A program made the translations under genes and the position numbers. From assembly GCA_958510875.1 (NCBI GenBank), contig OY294070.1, positions 14,747,631 through 14,811,630 of the forward strand: 64,000 nucleotides of DNA, written 5' to 3'. The notes under the pieces were generated by a model that was given only the letters and a program-made list of their open reading frames with translations, searched no databases and was not told the origin of the DNA. Below, piece after piece: positions 1 through 10,565 of the stretch (its first letter is position 1; each line of letters begins with the position of its first letter). Source of the stretch: Endomychus coccineus. Lineage: Eukaryota > Arthropoda > Insecta > Coleoptera > Endomychidae.

Positions 1-260
1 ATAAATAATTATCAATAACATTTCTATAACATTATAGAACTCAAATTTCCTAATTCTATCTTAAATCTATAACATATTTTAATAGTTTGTGCTATCTTAT
101 GATACTCTGGGAATCATTTGAATTATGATTTCTTCTTTCGTATCACTGTACGTTTATCCACTTTCACTGTTTTCTTGTTTACACTCCTTATTCTATTTAC
201 ATTATGGTTTATTTTGTTCTACATTATTTAATACCTTATGCTATCTACAATTTAACTTTT
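1..260. other. AT-rich sequence without a recognisable gene
   Basis: The stretch is strongly AT-rich, with short T runs and stops in every frame. I see no coding, RNA or repeat structure apart from the LINE tail that follows. Confidence 0.5.
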
Positions 261-385
261 AATAATGTTTTTAATTCCATATTTTATATATTATTTTGCC
301 CCACGTTGTGGTGACAATTGTTAAGAAAACTCTTATGAGTTTTATTGATTATTGATTAATAATGTTTTTAATTCCATATTTTATA
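261..385. mobile_element. 5'-truncated retroelement tail flanked by 28-bp target duplications
   Basis: A 28-bp sequence beginning AATAATGTTTTTAATTCC occurs at 261-288 and again, identical, at 358-385. The 69 bp between them (289-357) end in a TTATTGATTATTGATT-like tail. Long direct duplications around a short insert with a repetitive 3' end are the classic product of target-primed reverse transcription, so this is read as an extremely 5'-truncated LINE, or a SINE tail, on the + strand. A simple local duplication is possible but does not explain the repetitive tail. No coding sequence is left. Confidence 0.5.
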
Positions 386-1100
386 AATTTTATTATTCTT
401 TTCTGATTTTTAATGTTCGATAAGTTCAATTTTTATTATTTTATTTTGTTTAGGAAATGAAAGCATAACAATATATATAATTTCCCCTTCTTAGAGGTAA
501 AGTGGCCAAGAGCACTAGGGTATTATGTTCAAGTATGTTGGATGGAACACTATTTATTTTGTAAAGTAAGCCAGCATCCACTTTTTCTTCATGCTCAGTT
601 TTTTAAATCAAGCTAAACTAAACCCTCGTTGATGTTAATGGCTTTCTCATTTATTTTGATGAAGTATTCAATATGTTAGAAAATAATCATTATTTTATCT
701 ACAGTCCAGTTAGTTGTTTGTACATCAAAATGAACTGTAATGTAGGCATAACATCCTTAGGTTTAATTGTACCTAAAACCTATTAATTTATAAGTAATCG
801 AAGTCCTTTAAGGAATTCGATTACACATAATTATAAACACAATTGTCGTCATGTAGTGAACCAGATAAAATACTTATGTTATTTCAAGATAGCTGAATCT
901 GCACATTCCACCTGTCGACGTGATATGCTGTTGTATAAATAATTAACCTTTCCACAGCGGTAGGAAATACCACACAACAATAAAGCATTTATAGGCATAT
1001 ACTTACTGCTAGAAGAATTCAGACATAATCGAAAATTGATTCGGAAATCAATTCTCAAAATTACTACAACTGATTATTATATTGCTAGTTCTAAGTGTTA
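386..1100. other. Intergenic AT-rich stretch
   Basis: No coding frame of note. A small near-palindrome lies at about 800-827 (AATCGAAG...ATTCGATT). Otherwise nothing was recognised. Confidence 0.5.
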
Positions 1101-1101
1101 T

Positions 1102-1440
1102 TCAGTGTTTAACGTGTGTTATTAAAGATGTCGCTAGAAATTCCGTATGAATTCTAACCCTACGAATCACGGGATGCAAATTGAATAAATCTATTTTAAT
1201 TATCTTGAATAGTAGACTTTCGCGGATAGGTAATCTTGACAATTGTTGGCTTCCGGATGAATTCCGCATCAGAATAGCAAGAGTTGAAGCTGACGTTTCG
1301 CCAACCTTCACAGGCGGCATCTTTAGGGCAGGCTTGAAGCTTGAACTGAAACTGATTCTTTTGGTTTCTGAACCGTTATTTATTGTGGGAAAAAACTGTC
1401 TACACGGTTGACTGCCTTGACTCTGCCGTTCTGTGATCAT
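1102..1440 (-). pseudogene. Possible 3' tail of the Penelope-like element
   Basis: A 112-codon frame reads directly on from the end of the Penelope-like polyprotein in the same orientation, separated from it by stops. The product has no domain I recognise; it is Ser- and Lys-rich. The position suggests the 3' part of the element rather than a host gene. It could equally be an unrelated chance frame, because the opposite strand is also open for 76 codons here. Confidence 0.25.
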
Positions 1441-1479
1441 GTGCGGAATGGAATTTTCTAGGACGGGTTTAGTTAATAT

Positions 1480-3000
1480 CCTGAGTCGCGGCTTAGCTGA
1501 TTTGGATGCTTTAGGATTTCGACCGCTTCAAGAATTTTTCGCTGATAGAAGTTAGGGGCGGCACGGGCTGAGATTTTAGTATTTTCGAAAACGATTTGAT
1601 GATCAGTGTCAAACTTATGTTCCGCAAGTGCAGATCTACGTCATCTATCTATCATAGTGGTCGCAATTATATGATGTATCAGGTGGTAAATCAATGAACT
1701 GTTGACCGATCAAACTAAAGTAGTAAATAAATGTCTTTCAAGTTGTATCAGAAGTAATTATTTCTGACGACTTTGGAATTTGAAGGATAGACTGTGGTGG
1801 TTGATATTCAGAGCTTTCTACTCCTCAATGTTCCCACTACATCGGCCGGCGATCATAATTCACGGACTATGATCGCCGGTCGATGACGTCACTGCCTGTT
1901 GATCTGTTCTAATATTGAAACAAATATAATTGACGCAAGCGCAATTCATAGTTACCTTTGTTTTTATTTTCGAAATTATAATAGAAAATATTAATATTTT
2001 TACATCAATGTATGTATTAACATTATCATTTGCTAATTCATGAGCTTCATTTTCGTGAGAGATTACACGTTCTATCGATGACTTGGAGTTGACGTCAGTG
2101 ATCAATTGTTCATCTCCCTCGTCTTCTTTGGCACGGATCTTGTACAGCGCTCATGTTCTCTCACACGGGTATCCAGTGTGAGACCTGTTTCACCAATAAA
2201 GACTTCACCCCAAGAACAGGAAATGCTATAAACACTTTTTAAATGATGAGGAGGAAGTGGATCTTTGATAGGTTTATAAAACTGAGTTGATCGAGTTTCG
2301 AAAGTGTGGAAAAACGAGTAGAAATATTATGCTTCTTAGGGATTTTGGAAATTCGATCTGTTATATTTTCAATATAATTTTAGGAAAAGTGTATTTCTTA
2401 AGGACTTTTTGTATGTTATAATGGGAGAAATTATTTGATAGTAAGACAGTTGAAAGATGTTCAAATTCTGATTTCAAGGATTGAGTTTGGGATAAGTCAA
2501 CAGCTCTGTGGACCAAGGAGTTAATGACAGATTCCTTTTGGATAGGGTGGTGGTGAGATAGGCCATTGAGGTATCTATCAGTGTGAGTGGGTTTTTCGAA
2601 ACACAGAATGTCCCAAAGTACCGTCAGCCTGTCGACTATCTGATACATCTAGGAACGGGTGGAAGTGAACCTTTCGATTCAACTTTCATGGTTAAAAGGA
2701 TATTGGGATGTATGAATTCAAATGATTGAGGAAGGGAACAAGATTTTCGCGAACATGTTGCCAAATAGCAAGTGTCGTCGACATATCTAAACCAACATTT
2801 CGGCTTAAGAATAGATGAGTCAACAGCATCTTACTCAAAAGTTTTCATGAAAATATCAGCTAAGACCGGAGAAAGTGAGGAACCCATGGCAACTTGATTA
2901 TTAAAAATTTCCAAACTTAGCATAACAAAAACGTTTCGTGATCTAATATTCACTTGATCAAGAATATTACCCGAAAAGGCGAGCCATTCCCGGAGATGCT
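1480..3000 (-). pseudogene. Penelope-like element: reverse transcriptase plus GIY-YIG endonuclease remnant
   Basis: Read right to left, the translation gives a reverse transcriptase core (VAMGSSLSPVLADIFMK, then RYVDDTCYL at about 2790-2880), so the catalytic YVDD is kept. A frame at 2361-2648 follows with the Penelope-typical block KPTHTDRYLNGLSHHHP. Next come a linker and a GIY-YIG endonuclease start VYSISCSWGEVFIGETG, ending in REHERC (about 2130-2240). A final block ALAEHKFDTDHQIVF and ILEAVEILKHPNQ lies at about 1490-1625. These elements reverse-transcribe their RNA and use the GIY-YIG nuclease, often at telomeric or AT-rich sites. The copy is dead: a stop follows the RT motif block, frames shift, and about 480 bp of foreign sequence splits the endonuclease. 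The 5' third is missing or too diverged to see. Confidence 0.85.
1650..2125. other. Insertion splitting the Penelope-like endonuclease
   Basis: Penelope-like homology stops after the KRSVPK-type sequence near 2125 and resumes at ALAEHKF near 1630. The intervening bases have no recognisable coding content. They contain a perfect 12-bp hairpin (CCGGCGATCATA at 1846-1857 and its complement at 1868-1879, 10-nt loop). I do not see clear target duplications, so the class of insert is unknown. Confidence 0.5.
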
Positions 3001-3009
3001 AAAACACCT

Positions 3010-4080
3010 AGTGGAAAGAGGACGTGCTCTATAAAATTAGCATTCAAATTTCCCCGTTTCTATACTAGCGCATTTATTTACATCCGAAATTCCAAATTTA
3101 AGTTTACGCAAAACGGCCGATATGCATTCGTAACATTTCATTAAAGTCGAAGCCATATCTGAGCAGACACCTTTTCCCTATTTAAAGTTTTCCTTCGTCC
3201 GCCTTTGAATCAGCTCTGCGTACGTTCGTTGTTTCCTTCGAAACGTATCCGTCACCACGCACTGGAGCAAGACGCCGACTAGCGTCACGCGTGAAAATTC
3301 ACTTTCTCTTTTCGTGTTATATTATATAATTACAACGCGAGGTCGTTACGATGCAAATTTTCTTTAACTCGCTATATACAGTGTTTGCGAACGGACGGAC
3401 GTCTTGGTATAATATTTCGGAATAATCCGGAATATCTTTTTGCAGATCAGCGAGTAACGTTTCTTATCCCGAGTCCTACGGGAACCCTTCCGTTTCGACA
3501 AGCGAATTATTAGTTTCGTTGTTCTGTCTGGGTTCAGTTTGATAGAAACTCTCTTCCCCTTCATACGAAACAAGAATAAATGTTATTGTCCAATTCATAC
3601 CTAAAACAATCATTTCAATTTCATTACAAAACGAACCGATTCCATGATAGTATTGATAAGAAATAATCACCCTTATCCATTGAAATTACCATTACAGTAC
3701 TTTTTTCTATTAAAAGAGAAAATGAGGTCCCACATCCACCCATCGCTAGAAGGTGAGCGATGCCTCTATTTTAAAGTTAAAGCCACATTACGAAACATAT
3801 TTGAAATTACAAAGCTGTGTATTCAAGTGGTTGGAGCAGTTGCTCATTAACCTGACAATTACAATCAGAGGTACCTAAGACCTCACCCTCCTACATGATA
3901 AACGGTGTTACTTGGGCTATGAGTTTAAAGTCGTGTCAGAAATAACATGTAACATATAAAATAAATCAGACGAGAACATGTTTTTTTGACAGACACAAGG
4001 ACGTTCACAAACATTTAGTCGTGCGCACTCTGGTGGTAGTCGCAACAGACCGTAAGGCTCTGAAGAAAATAAGGGAGTTT
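3010..4080. other. Non-coding stretch with a CpG-richer part
   Basis: The region 3180-3490 is distinctly richer in CpG than its surroundings. Short frames exist on both strands (about 3364-3850), but none resembles a known protein. A phrase near 3654-3680 (GAAATAATCACCC...) recurs near 57185, suggesting an old dispersed repeat. The lower part of the Penelope-like element may extend to about 3170 with no visible motif. Confidence 0.4.
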
Positions 4081-4121
4081 ACAAAAGATAGAGACGCCAC
4101 ACAACAAGAGAGTGCTAGATT

Positions 4122-5690
4122 TTACGGTGGTGCTAGGGCACCGACGAGCTCCTGATATTCTCCGATATGCTCTACTAGGCGAGGTAGGTCCTGCTTACGA
4201 TTGGGGAGCCAACCAAGTGCGTTAACAAGTTCAGCTCTGACAACATCGAAAGTACGACAAGAGAGTACCCTGTGGAGAGGGTCATCGGAGACTTGGCACT
4301 CCACACAAAGGCCGTCCCGGCACTTTCCGATCCTGAAGAGGTGGCTTCCAAAATTGCCATGTCCACTTAAGAGGTGGTACAACGCACGGTTTTCGCGTGT
4401 AGGCAACGGGACAGCGATTGGAAGCCACTCCTCAATGTCAGGGATGAACGTGAATGTCACCCTGCCGCCTGCCCTTCACGGAGTTGCCCCAGAGAACCTG
4501 CCAGTATGTGAGAGTGAGGGCCCGGAGATGAAGAGTGAAGGTCGACCAGAACCTGAACTCTGCCAGAGATAGTGGGTTTCCAATGTGAGAACAAGTCCCA
4601 AACCTCTTGGCCGATGCCATAGAGTAGATCTCGGAGAGAATAAAATGAAGAGGCGGTTCTTTGGCCAGGACACAGGCCGTCTCGTTTGGGACTGTTCGAC
4701 AGAGGTTGAGGATGGTGCGCAGGCAGTTCGCTTGGGCGGAGTCTAGCAACTCGACGTGCTTGACCAGATGGAGTCTGTGGCCCCACACCAAGATTCCATA
4801 GCTCATCAGCGGCACTATGGCTCGGTGGTATATTATCTCCAGTGACTTGGAGATAGTGCCATATGTTAGACGTATGTGCCGCTTCAGAGCCTGAAAAATG
4901 GTTTTGGCCTTTGCGCTGATATATGCAATATGAGCTCCAAAGTGTAGCTTTTGGTCAATTATAATGCCGAGGTACTTTAACTCCCTCGCCCTGCGAATGT
5001 TTCTGCCTTGGAATTTGAAGAGCGGGTCACTGGAGAGCTCAGTTCCAAAGAGCATCTATTCCGTCTTTTCGACAGAGATGGAGAGTTTGTTGTCAGAGGT
5101 CCATGCTGAGAGCATCGTAACGATGTCATCCGCATAACCATCCCAATCACAACCTTCGGGCGGTTCCTGTTCGGGGAACGTGTCCAAGACAACGTTCCAA
5201 AGTGTGGGACCTATCACTGACCCTTGTGGGCAACCTCTAGAGAGCGACTTTGTACGAAGATGATGAATGGAACCATATTCCACCGAGTGATCAGAGATAT
5301 AGTCCTTGATTAAAGTTAGGACCTTATGGGGAATCCCCTTTCGGTCGAAAGGGTTGATAGCAGCCAGCCACCACAGGATATCAAAAGCACCAGATATATC
5401 AATAAAGAAGGCTACGGCGTACTTGGTAGTACGGTTATTGACTTGGTTTGTCAGATGTAAGACAGCATCAACAGTACTTTTGCCCCTACGGAAGCCAAAC
5501 TGCTTCGGACTTAGAAGTCTGTCCTCAGGGATATGGTTATAGATTGTCGCAAGGATTAGACGCTCTAGGAGTTTACCCAACTCAGGTAAAAGCGTAATAG
5601 GACGCAGAGATTTGTGTTCAGAAGGATCTTTATCAGGGGCCTCCAGAATTGTTCTCAGGATGCCATGCTTCCAACCATTAAAGTACTGAG
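4122..5690 (-). pseudogene. R1-clade LINE reverse transcriptase, C-terminal two thirds
   Basis: Reading leftward from about 5690 gives WKHGILRTILEAPDKDP, then the RT palm and fingers (SLRPITLLPELGKLLERL, QFGFRRGKSTVDAV, FFIDISGAFD, GCPQGSVIGPTLWNVV and the catalytic GYADDIV). The frame is open to EKTE at 5056. A single TAG separates it from an in-frame continuation (4438-5052; LKYLGIIIDQKLHFG thumb region). A shift then leads to a last block 4122-4460 with the R1-type C-terminal zinc finger (CVEC...H...C within CVECQVSDDPLHRVLSC). The protein would copy element RNA at the nicked target. The upstream ORF1 and endonuclease are missing, so this is a 5'-truncated copy, one stop and at least one frameshift from open. 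Confidence 0.85.
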
Positions 5691-5962
5691 GGCTTTTCGG
5701 CTATCAAGTAGCCATCATCAGAGTCGTTTTTTGGCCAATATTTTTCTAAGCGAACTTGAACTCCTTAACATCGCCGCCGTCGAACTCACCATCGTTTCTG
5801 AGATTGAGCTTAAGCAATAAACAATTGAAGGTCTGGCCTGGGTGTCTGTTTGTAGGTAGGAATTCCCAGGAATAATAATCGAATTTATAATGCTTCAGTA
5901 AGACCTAAAATGTATGACCAAAAAATTACCTAGTTAAATTTGTTCCCCTAAGAACAGCAATT

Positions 5963-6550
5963 ATGTCTCTAAAACGTATACGTTTGTTTCTTATAGAAAA
6001 ATGTGAAATTATCGAGGAAAACGAAAAATACGGTACCAGTGCGCGAAAGCTGGCGGACAAGTTTAGTGTTGGAAGAACGCAATTCAATGATATTCTGAAG
6101 AATAAAATGGAATTAAATGATCTTTTTGAAGAAGGAGGCGATAATGCAGCTCAAAAACGAAAATTCCCAAAAACAAGAATGTTCTATTCAACAAATAGTT
6201 TATGATTAGTTATGCAAAGCTAGAAATAAGAAACATAACTATATCTGAATCCTTGATAAAGGAAAAAGCTCTAGAAGTATCCGAAAATTTGAATATTAGC
6301 TTCTGCAAGAGACACATCAATTTTGAGACAATTTGTGGTGAGTCCGCCGACGTGGACGAAGTAAGTGTTGAAGATTGGAAAATTTAATTGGCATCAATTA
6401 TCAAGGACTATGAAGCTAAAGATATTTTAATGCTGACGACATCGGACTTTATTATTTGACAAAGCTTAACAAAACTTTCGCAAAATTTCAAAAATTAAAC
6501 GGGAGTTAGAGGGCAATTTCTTGTATATTATCGTGAATAATGTATGCGGC
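5963..6550 (+). pseudogene. Tigger/pogo-family transposase N-terminal remnant
   Basis: The first frame (5963-6205) has a CENP-B/Tigger-type helix-turn-helix (GTSARKLADKFSVGRTQF). The second (6202-6387) continues with the second DNA-binding domain (SLIKEKALEVSENLNIS, then TICGESADVDE and VEDWK). After a stop, a third frame gives a catalytic-domain start, FNADDIGLYYL, the equivalent of the family NADETGLFY block that carries the first catalytic Asp. Pogo/Tigger enzymes cut and paste DNA at TA sites with a DDE/D fold. Only the N-terminal half survives, in three frames, with the rest of the catalytic domain absent. The DD41D fragment at 6558 begins where homology ends. Confidence 0.75.
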
Positions 6551-6557
6551 AGATATA

Positions 6558-7300
6558 CAAGGTGTTCCATCTCAGACGAGCCACGCCGTATATTTCTTAT
6601 CCCATAGTGAGTGGAAAAATCTCCCAAAACACGTCGAATGATTTTGTTTGGGGGACATCTTTTGACGTATATTTGAGGCTTGAACGAGCTAATAGGGGGC
6701 GCTTCAACCCCTCGAAATTGAATAGGGGAGAGGGGGTTGAGTGATACGTCATTTGGAAGGTCTTGGAAGCCTCTTTACAACGGTGTATGAAAAACGTAAA
6801 TTTGATGAACCGTTTTCGCCAAAAATTAATTTTACTGCTCGAATGCGCCACCTTGAATATTTTGGTTATTTGTACAATATACAAGCTCATTTTTATCAAG
6901 CCTTTTTTAGAAACTTAAACAATCTTCAAAAATTCACATTCGTAAAAAAATTGAATTGTGTTGTCATGCTTACAATGAAAAAAATTAAATCTGCGTAATT
7001 AAATCAAATGTTCAAATTGTCCTCCATTGACTTCCATACAATAATACAATCTTGACTGAAAACCGTCTCTAACATGGTTCAGCATAATTGGAGTTATTTG
7101 ACGACACTCATTTACAATTCGTCGGCGTAGTTCGTCCAATTTTTCAGGCTGAGTCACAAAAATCTTTTACTTAAGATGTCCCCACAAGAAGAAGTCCAGG
7201 GGGTTCAGGTCAGGAGATCGGGCAGGCCACTCCATAGGACCTCTTCTTCCAATCCAACGACCGGGGTATTGCAAATTTTCTAAATTTTCTTTTGTGTTTG
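6558..7300 (-). mobile_element. DD41D-type mariner fragment, 3' half
   Basis: The - strand encodes the transposase C-terminus: GRWIGRRGPMEWPARSPD, LNPLDFFLWGHLK (about 7175-7275), then LDELRRRIVNECRQITP and a GGQFEHLI-like end near 7005, allowing for shifts. The WPARSPDLNPLD block holds the third catalytic Asp of the IS630/Tc1/mariner fold. The left edge reads TA then CAAGGTGTTCC, close to the CAGGGTG terminus of the nearly intact copy at 45251. A second copy (10566-11214) stops at the same internal position, a CTAAATTT sequence near 7290, so this may be a defined non-autonomous derivative rather than random decay. There is no N-terminus. Confidence 0.75.
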
Positions 7301-7710
7301 ACAAGAATGAAGGTTTCTAATTTTCATCTGATTGTTGCTAAAGTTTATAATGGGACATTTTCCGCAGAAAATACAGAAAATATAGAAAAGCACTTAGTTG
7401 TAGCGATTATTGACAACAATGTTTAATTATTAATTAACAATTATTTAGTTATTATGTTATTAATATTATGTTGTGCAAATATATTCGTGTTAAGTTAATT
7501 CACTTTGTATAATAAATGATAACTTATAATTAATAATTAATTATGGTGTTAAAAGTATTTCGCCTATATTGCCTATATGTTAAGATTTCTGCCTTATTCA
7601 ATAAAAATTTTTGCTTATATAAGCGCCGTTTTCTTCAATTTTCGTTATAATTCCGAGCTTTAGTTCTCATTCATTAAGATATTTATTCCTGATCTCGTTC
7701 ACCCTCAGAC
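7301..7710. other. AT-rich spacer
   Basis: Long runs of TTAAT and ATTAATTA and no reading frame. Nothing recognised. It sits between the DD41D fragment and the hAT target duplication. Confidence 0.5.
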
Positions 7711-7718
7711 GTGTGAAT

Positions 7719-9011
7719 CAGTGGCGGCTCGTGAACTTTTAAAGAGAGGAGGCTGGACATAAAACGTTTTTTTTTAAATATACTCTACTCAGCCAATTAA
7801 TTTAACTTTTGCACAGCGACCGTACCAGCTACTTCAGTGACAAAATTAATTGTTGCCCATCAAGAACCAAAGTGGAGGTGTAGAGTTTCTCTTGGCAAAA
7901 CATTTTTTGGTCGTTTTTTGTTTTTTTTTTTTGGATTTTTGATATTTTGTCTTTTTTGTGGAATTTTTCATATTTTGTTTTTTTTTATTAATTTTATTAA
8001 CTTTTTTTATATATTAACGGAATTCTACGGTCTTTAGTTTGCGAAAAATGATCAATAATATTATCATAAAATGTATCATTTCGTTTTAAGTGTTTAACTA
8101 AATCTTTTTCAATAGATATCAAACTAACATTGTATAAACGATTTTGGTCCATTGTATTTCGCATGTAAGTTTTAATTCGTTTGAGAGTAGAAAATGATCT
8201 CTCCACCGATGCCGAGACAGGAATGGTGACTGTCAAACAAAGTAGTTTATAAAACTGAGGTAAAACTTGTTGCAAATCATTGTCTATCATATATTTTATC
8301 ATATCGGCGTGAATGTCGTACTGGCCTAAAATATCTTTATCCCAGTATACAACGCATAATTCATTGTGCAGTGTTATTTCATCAAAAAATTTATATTTTA
8401 GAACTAAGTTATCTGAAAGTGTATTGGGAAACTCTTTTTAATGTCTCACCTGACATTACTAATCCTTTCAAATCCAGTAAAGGCCGTTTATTTTTAAAAA
8501 ACACTTTTCTGTCATATGTTAATTCACTAAATGGATTTTCCAAGGAGTCAGCAACTGAATCACTGCTCATTTTAACGTTTAATAATTCACCGATTAGATA
8601 AATTATAACTTAACCTTACTTCGCGTCGCGAAACAAAAACAATAACCGACGGAGCACGTGTCGCAGCCTCGCAACGGCAGCAAGTAATCGTATTTCATAC
8701 GACTGACCGAGTGCGAACGAAAGGCTAGCCTACAGAGAGTGTTGTCATATCCGCTGTTTTACCTTATTTGGCAATTAGACTGGTTGGAAAAACGGCAACT
8801 GTGTTGACCACACGTATTTAGCGTTTGAGATTTATAGAGAATCTAGCCTCTGGCCACTGTTGCCAGATTAAAAATAACTACTGAGAACGGGGAATTAATT
8901 GTAAAATTTAAAGAATTATCAGAGAAACAGGAAATAAAATGAAGAATGATCATTGAGATAAATTGGTGAGGAGGCTGAGCCTCCTTAGCCTTCTTCGAGG
9001 AGCCGCCACTG
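7719..9011. mobile_element. Non-autonomous hAT element with TIRs and 8-bp target duplication
   Basis: The left end CAGTGGCGGCTCGTGAA (from 7719) and the complement of the right end, CAGTGGCGGCTCCTCG (ending 9011), form terminal inverted repeats of at least 12 bp. The flanks GTGTGAAT (7711-7718) and GTGTGTAT (9012-9019) are an 8-bp target duplication with one mismatch, as expected for hAT. Inside, the - strand keeps pieces of transposase. At 1,293 bp it is far shorter than an autonomous hAT (usually 2.5-5 kb), so it is an internal-deletion derivative. A relative ends at 29856 with the same terminus. Confidence 0.85.
7997..8563 (-). pseudogene. hAT transposase remnant (start joined to C-terminal dimerisation domain)
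   Basis: The C-terminal frame (7997-8302) has the hAT dimerisation signature: LLCLTVTIPVSASVERSFS followed by TLKRIKTYMRNTM and LYNVSLISIEKDL. It reads open upstream to about 8440 (HNELCVVYWDKDILGQYD). Another frame, starting at an ATG near 8563, gives NPFSELTYDRKVFF, like the start of ZMYM1-like hAT proteins. The DDE catalytic centre and BED/TTF zinc finger are absent, so it cannot transpose alone. The deletion joins N- and C-terminal pieces in different frames. This supports the non-autonomous reading of the 7719-9011 element. Confidence 0.75.
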
Positions 9012-9036
9012 GTGTGTATATCCAAATATCGGATAA

Positions 9037-9447
9037 TTAAGAAAGTCGAACCATTTTCAATACCGTTTGTTGAGATAATGGAATATTTGATATGTAAACA
9101 ACTGTGTCAATGGCGTTATATTGCGGAATGATGATCTCAAGTAAAATATTTAAACAAGATCGTTGGAATTGTTCGGTGAAGCATGATGCCTTTGTGTTTA
9201 AAATATCAATTGTATTCTCAGTAGTCTTTGGTAAAACAAACGAAAGTCGTCGGTTCGACAAATCGGATTGGGAATAGAAAGGTGAACGGAATGTTACGTC
9301 CTTACGGCATAGTAGACTCCCCGCAATTCTCTCTCTAATCTTTAGTAAATGTTTGATTTTCCAATAAAACGACTCAGATATCGTATAATGGTCTGAAATT
9401 ACACCGTGAAATGTGGAACGAAGGATGTATATGAATTTTCGAAACAT
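9037..9447 (-). CDS. Unrecognised 136-codon frame
   Basis: The open frame, from an ATG, begins MFRKFIYILRSTFHGVI and ends LSQQTVLKMVRLS. It has no motif, signal peptide or membrane segment that I recognise, and its base composition matches the AT-rich background. It begins just beyond the hAT target duplication. It could be a decayed transposon segment or a chance frame; I see no splice sites that would make it an exon. Confidence 0.2.
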   Translation of the reverse strand: MFRKFIYILRSTFHGVISDHYTISESFYWKIKHLLKIRERIAGSLLCRKDVTFRSPFYSQSDLSNRRLSFVLPKTTENTIDILNTKASCFTEQFQRSCLNILLEIIIPQYNAIDTVVYISNIPLSQQTVLKMVRLS

Positions 9448-9449
9448 CT

Positions 9450-9866
9450 CATGTTTAGTTACAAATTTCTCTATTTAGTTTTCGAAATTTTTTGTAGATA
9501 CATTTTGGAAGTTATATTTTCGAACCTAAATTGTACGTGACTCGAATCACTTCGATTCCAATAACCTTTCCTAACAGTCGAACGGTTCTCAAAGAATCAA
9601 AATCGTTGTCAATCAAGAACGGTCCGGAACTGTCAAAAATCTCTAGCATGCCTAGGTAGCAAGAAATAAGTAATTCTGAACTGGATACCTGCCAACTCGG
9701 GCTTTGGGGAAAATGAGGTAGCAGACTATGACCAGGGAGGTGACAGCTTCTTGTTATTGTGTTTTGGTTTTCTATATTAGCTGGTTCAACCTGGTGAGGA
9801 TAGTTGTCTCGACTATTTTACTCACGTTTGATAGTAAACTTATCGGTCTAGAACTTTATGGCTCTT
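9450..9866. other. Spacer without gene
   Basis: Mixed-composition sequence with one short + strand frame (9728-9964) that lies mostly antisense to the LINE fragment that follows. Nothing supported. Confidence 0.4.
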
Positions 9867-10518
9867 ACTGTTTCTGCTGTTATCCAGCTCTTTGGATAGT
9901 GCCTACGTTTGAAATTTCTACTAAGTATTCAATAGCATTTTCCGGTATATTTTTCAATATCTGATTTGTAATCTTATCGCTGGCGGGGGCTTTCCGGATC
10001 TGGTTGCTTTTCATCATCTCTTTGATTCCCTCTTTTGTTACTTCTGTGAATCTATACTGCTCCTAGATCCTTAGCATAAGCTTCACCTCATTTTCTATTT
10101 TCTGATTGCATTCTTCTAGCGTCGCAGCTAATGCTTCTATAACTTGATGGGTTTTGGAATCATTACTGTTTCCGCTGTTATCCAGCTCTTTGGATAGTGT
10201 CTATGTTTGAGGACGCCGTTTGAAATTTGTACTAAGTATTCTATAACATTTTCCGGTATATTTTTCAATATCTGATTCGTAATCTTATCGCTGTCGGGGG
10301 CTTTCCAGATCTTGTTGCTTTCCATCATATCTTTGATTTCCCCTTTTGCTACTTCTGTGAATCTATACTCCTCCTATATCTTCAGCATAAGCTTCACCTC
10401 ATTTTCTGTTTTCTGATTGAATTCTTGTATGGTCGCAGCGAATGCTTCTGCTTTCTCGAAATCTGTCACTGCTGCCTTGCCATTTTCTAATTTGAGTGCG
10501 CGTATCGCGATTTCTATA

Positions 10519-10565
10519 GTCTGATAGGGCATACTGCACTTCTGTGTTCAGCCTATTTGATTCCG
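10519..10565. repeat. 47-bp direct repeat, left copy
   Basis: This 47-bp LINE-derived sequence (GTCTGATAGGGCATAC...) recurs identically at 11215-11261. The two copies bracket the DD41D fragment, so one of them arose with the insertion or its repair. Confidence 0.8.

Noticed and set aside
1181..1411. 76-codon + strand frame
   Set aside because: It is antisense to the frame continuing the Penelope-like element and has no domain of its own.
4201..4572. 123-codon + strand frame across the R1 LINE
   Set aside because: Shadow of the - strand RT and zinc-finger coding sequence.
7837..8037. Hydrophobic 66-codon + strand frame with a long Phe run
   Set aside because: Translation of a T-rich tract at the edge of the hAT element; not a membrane protein.
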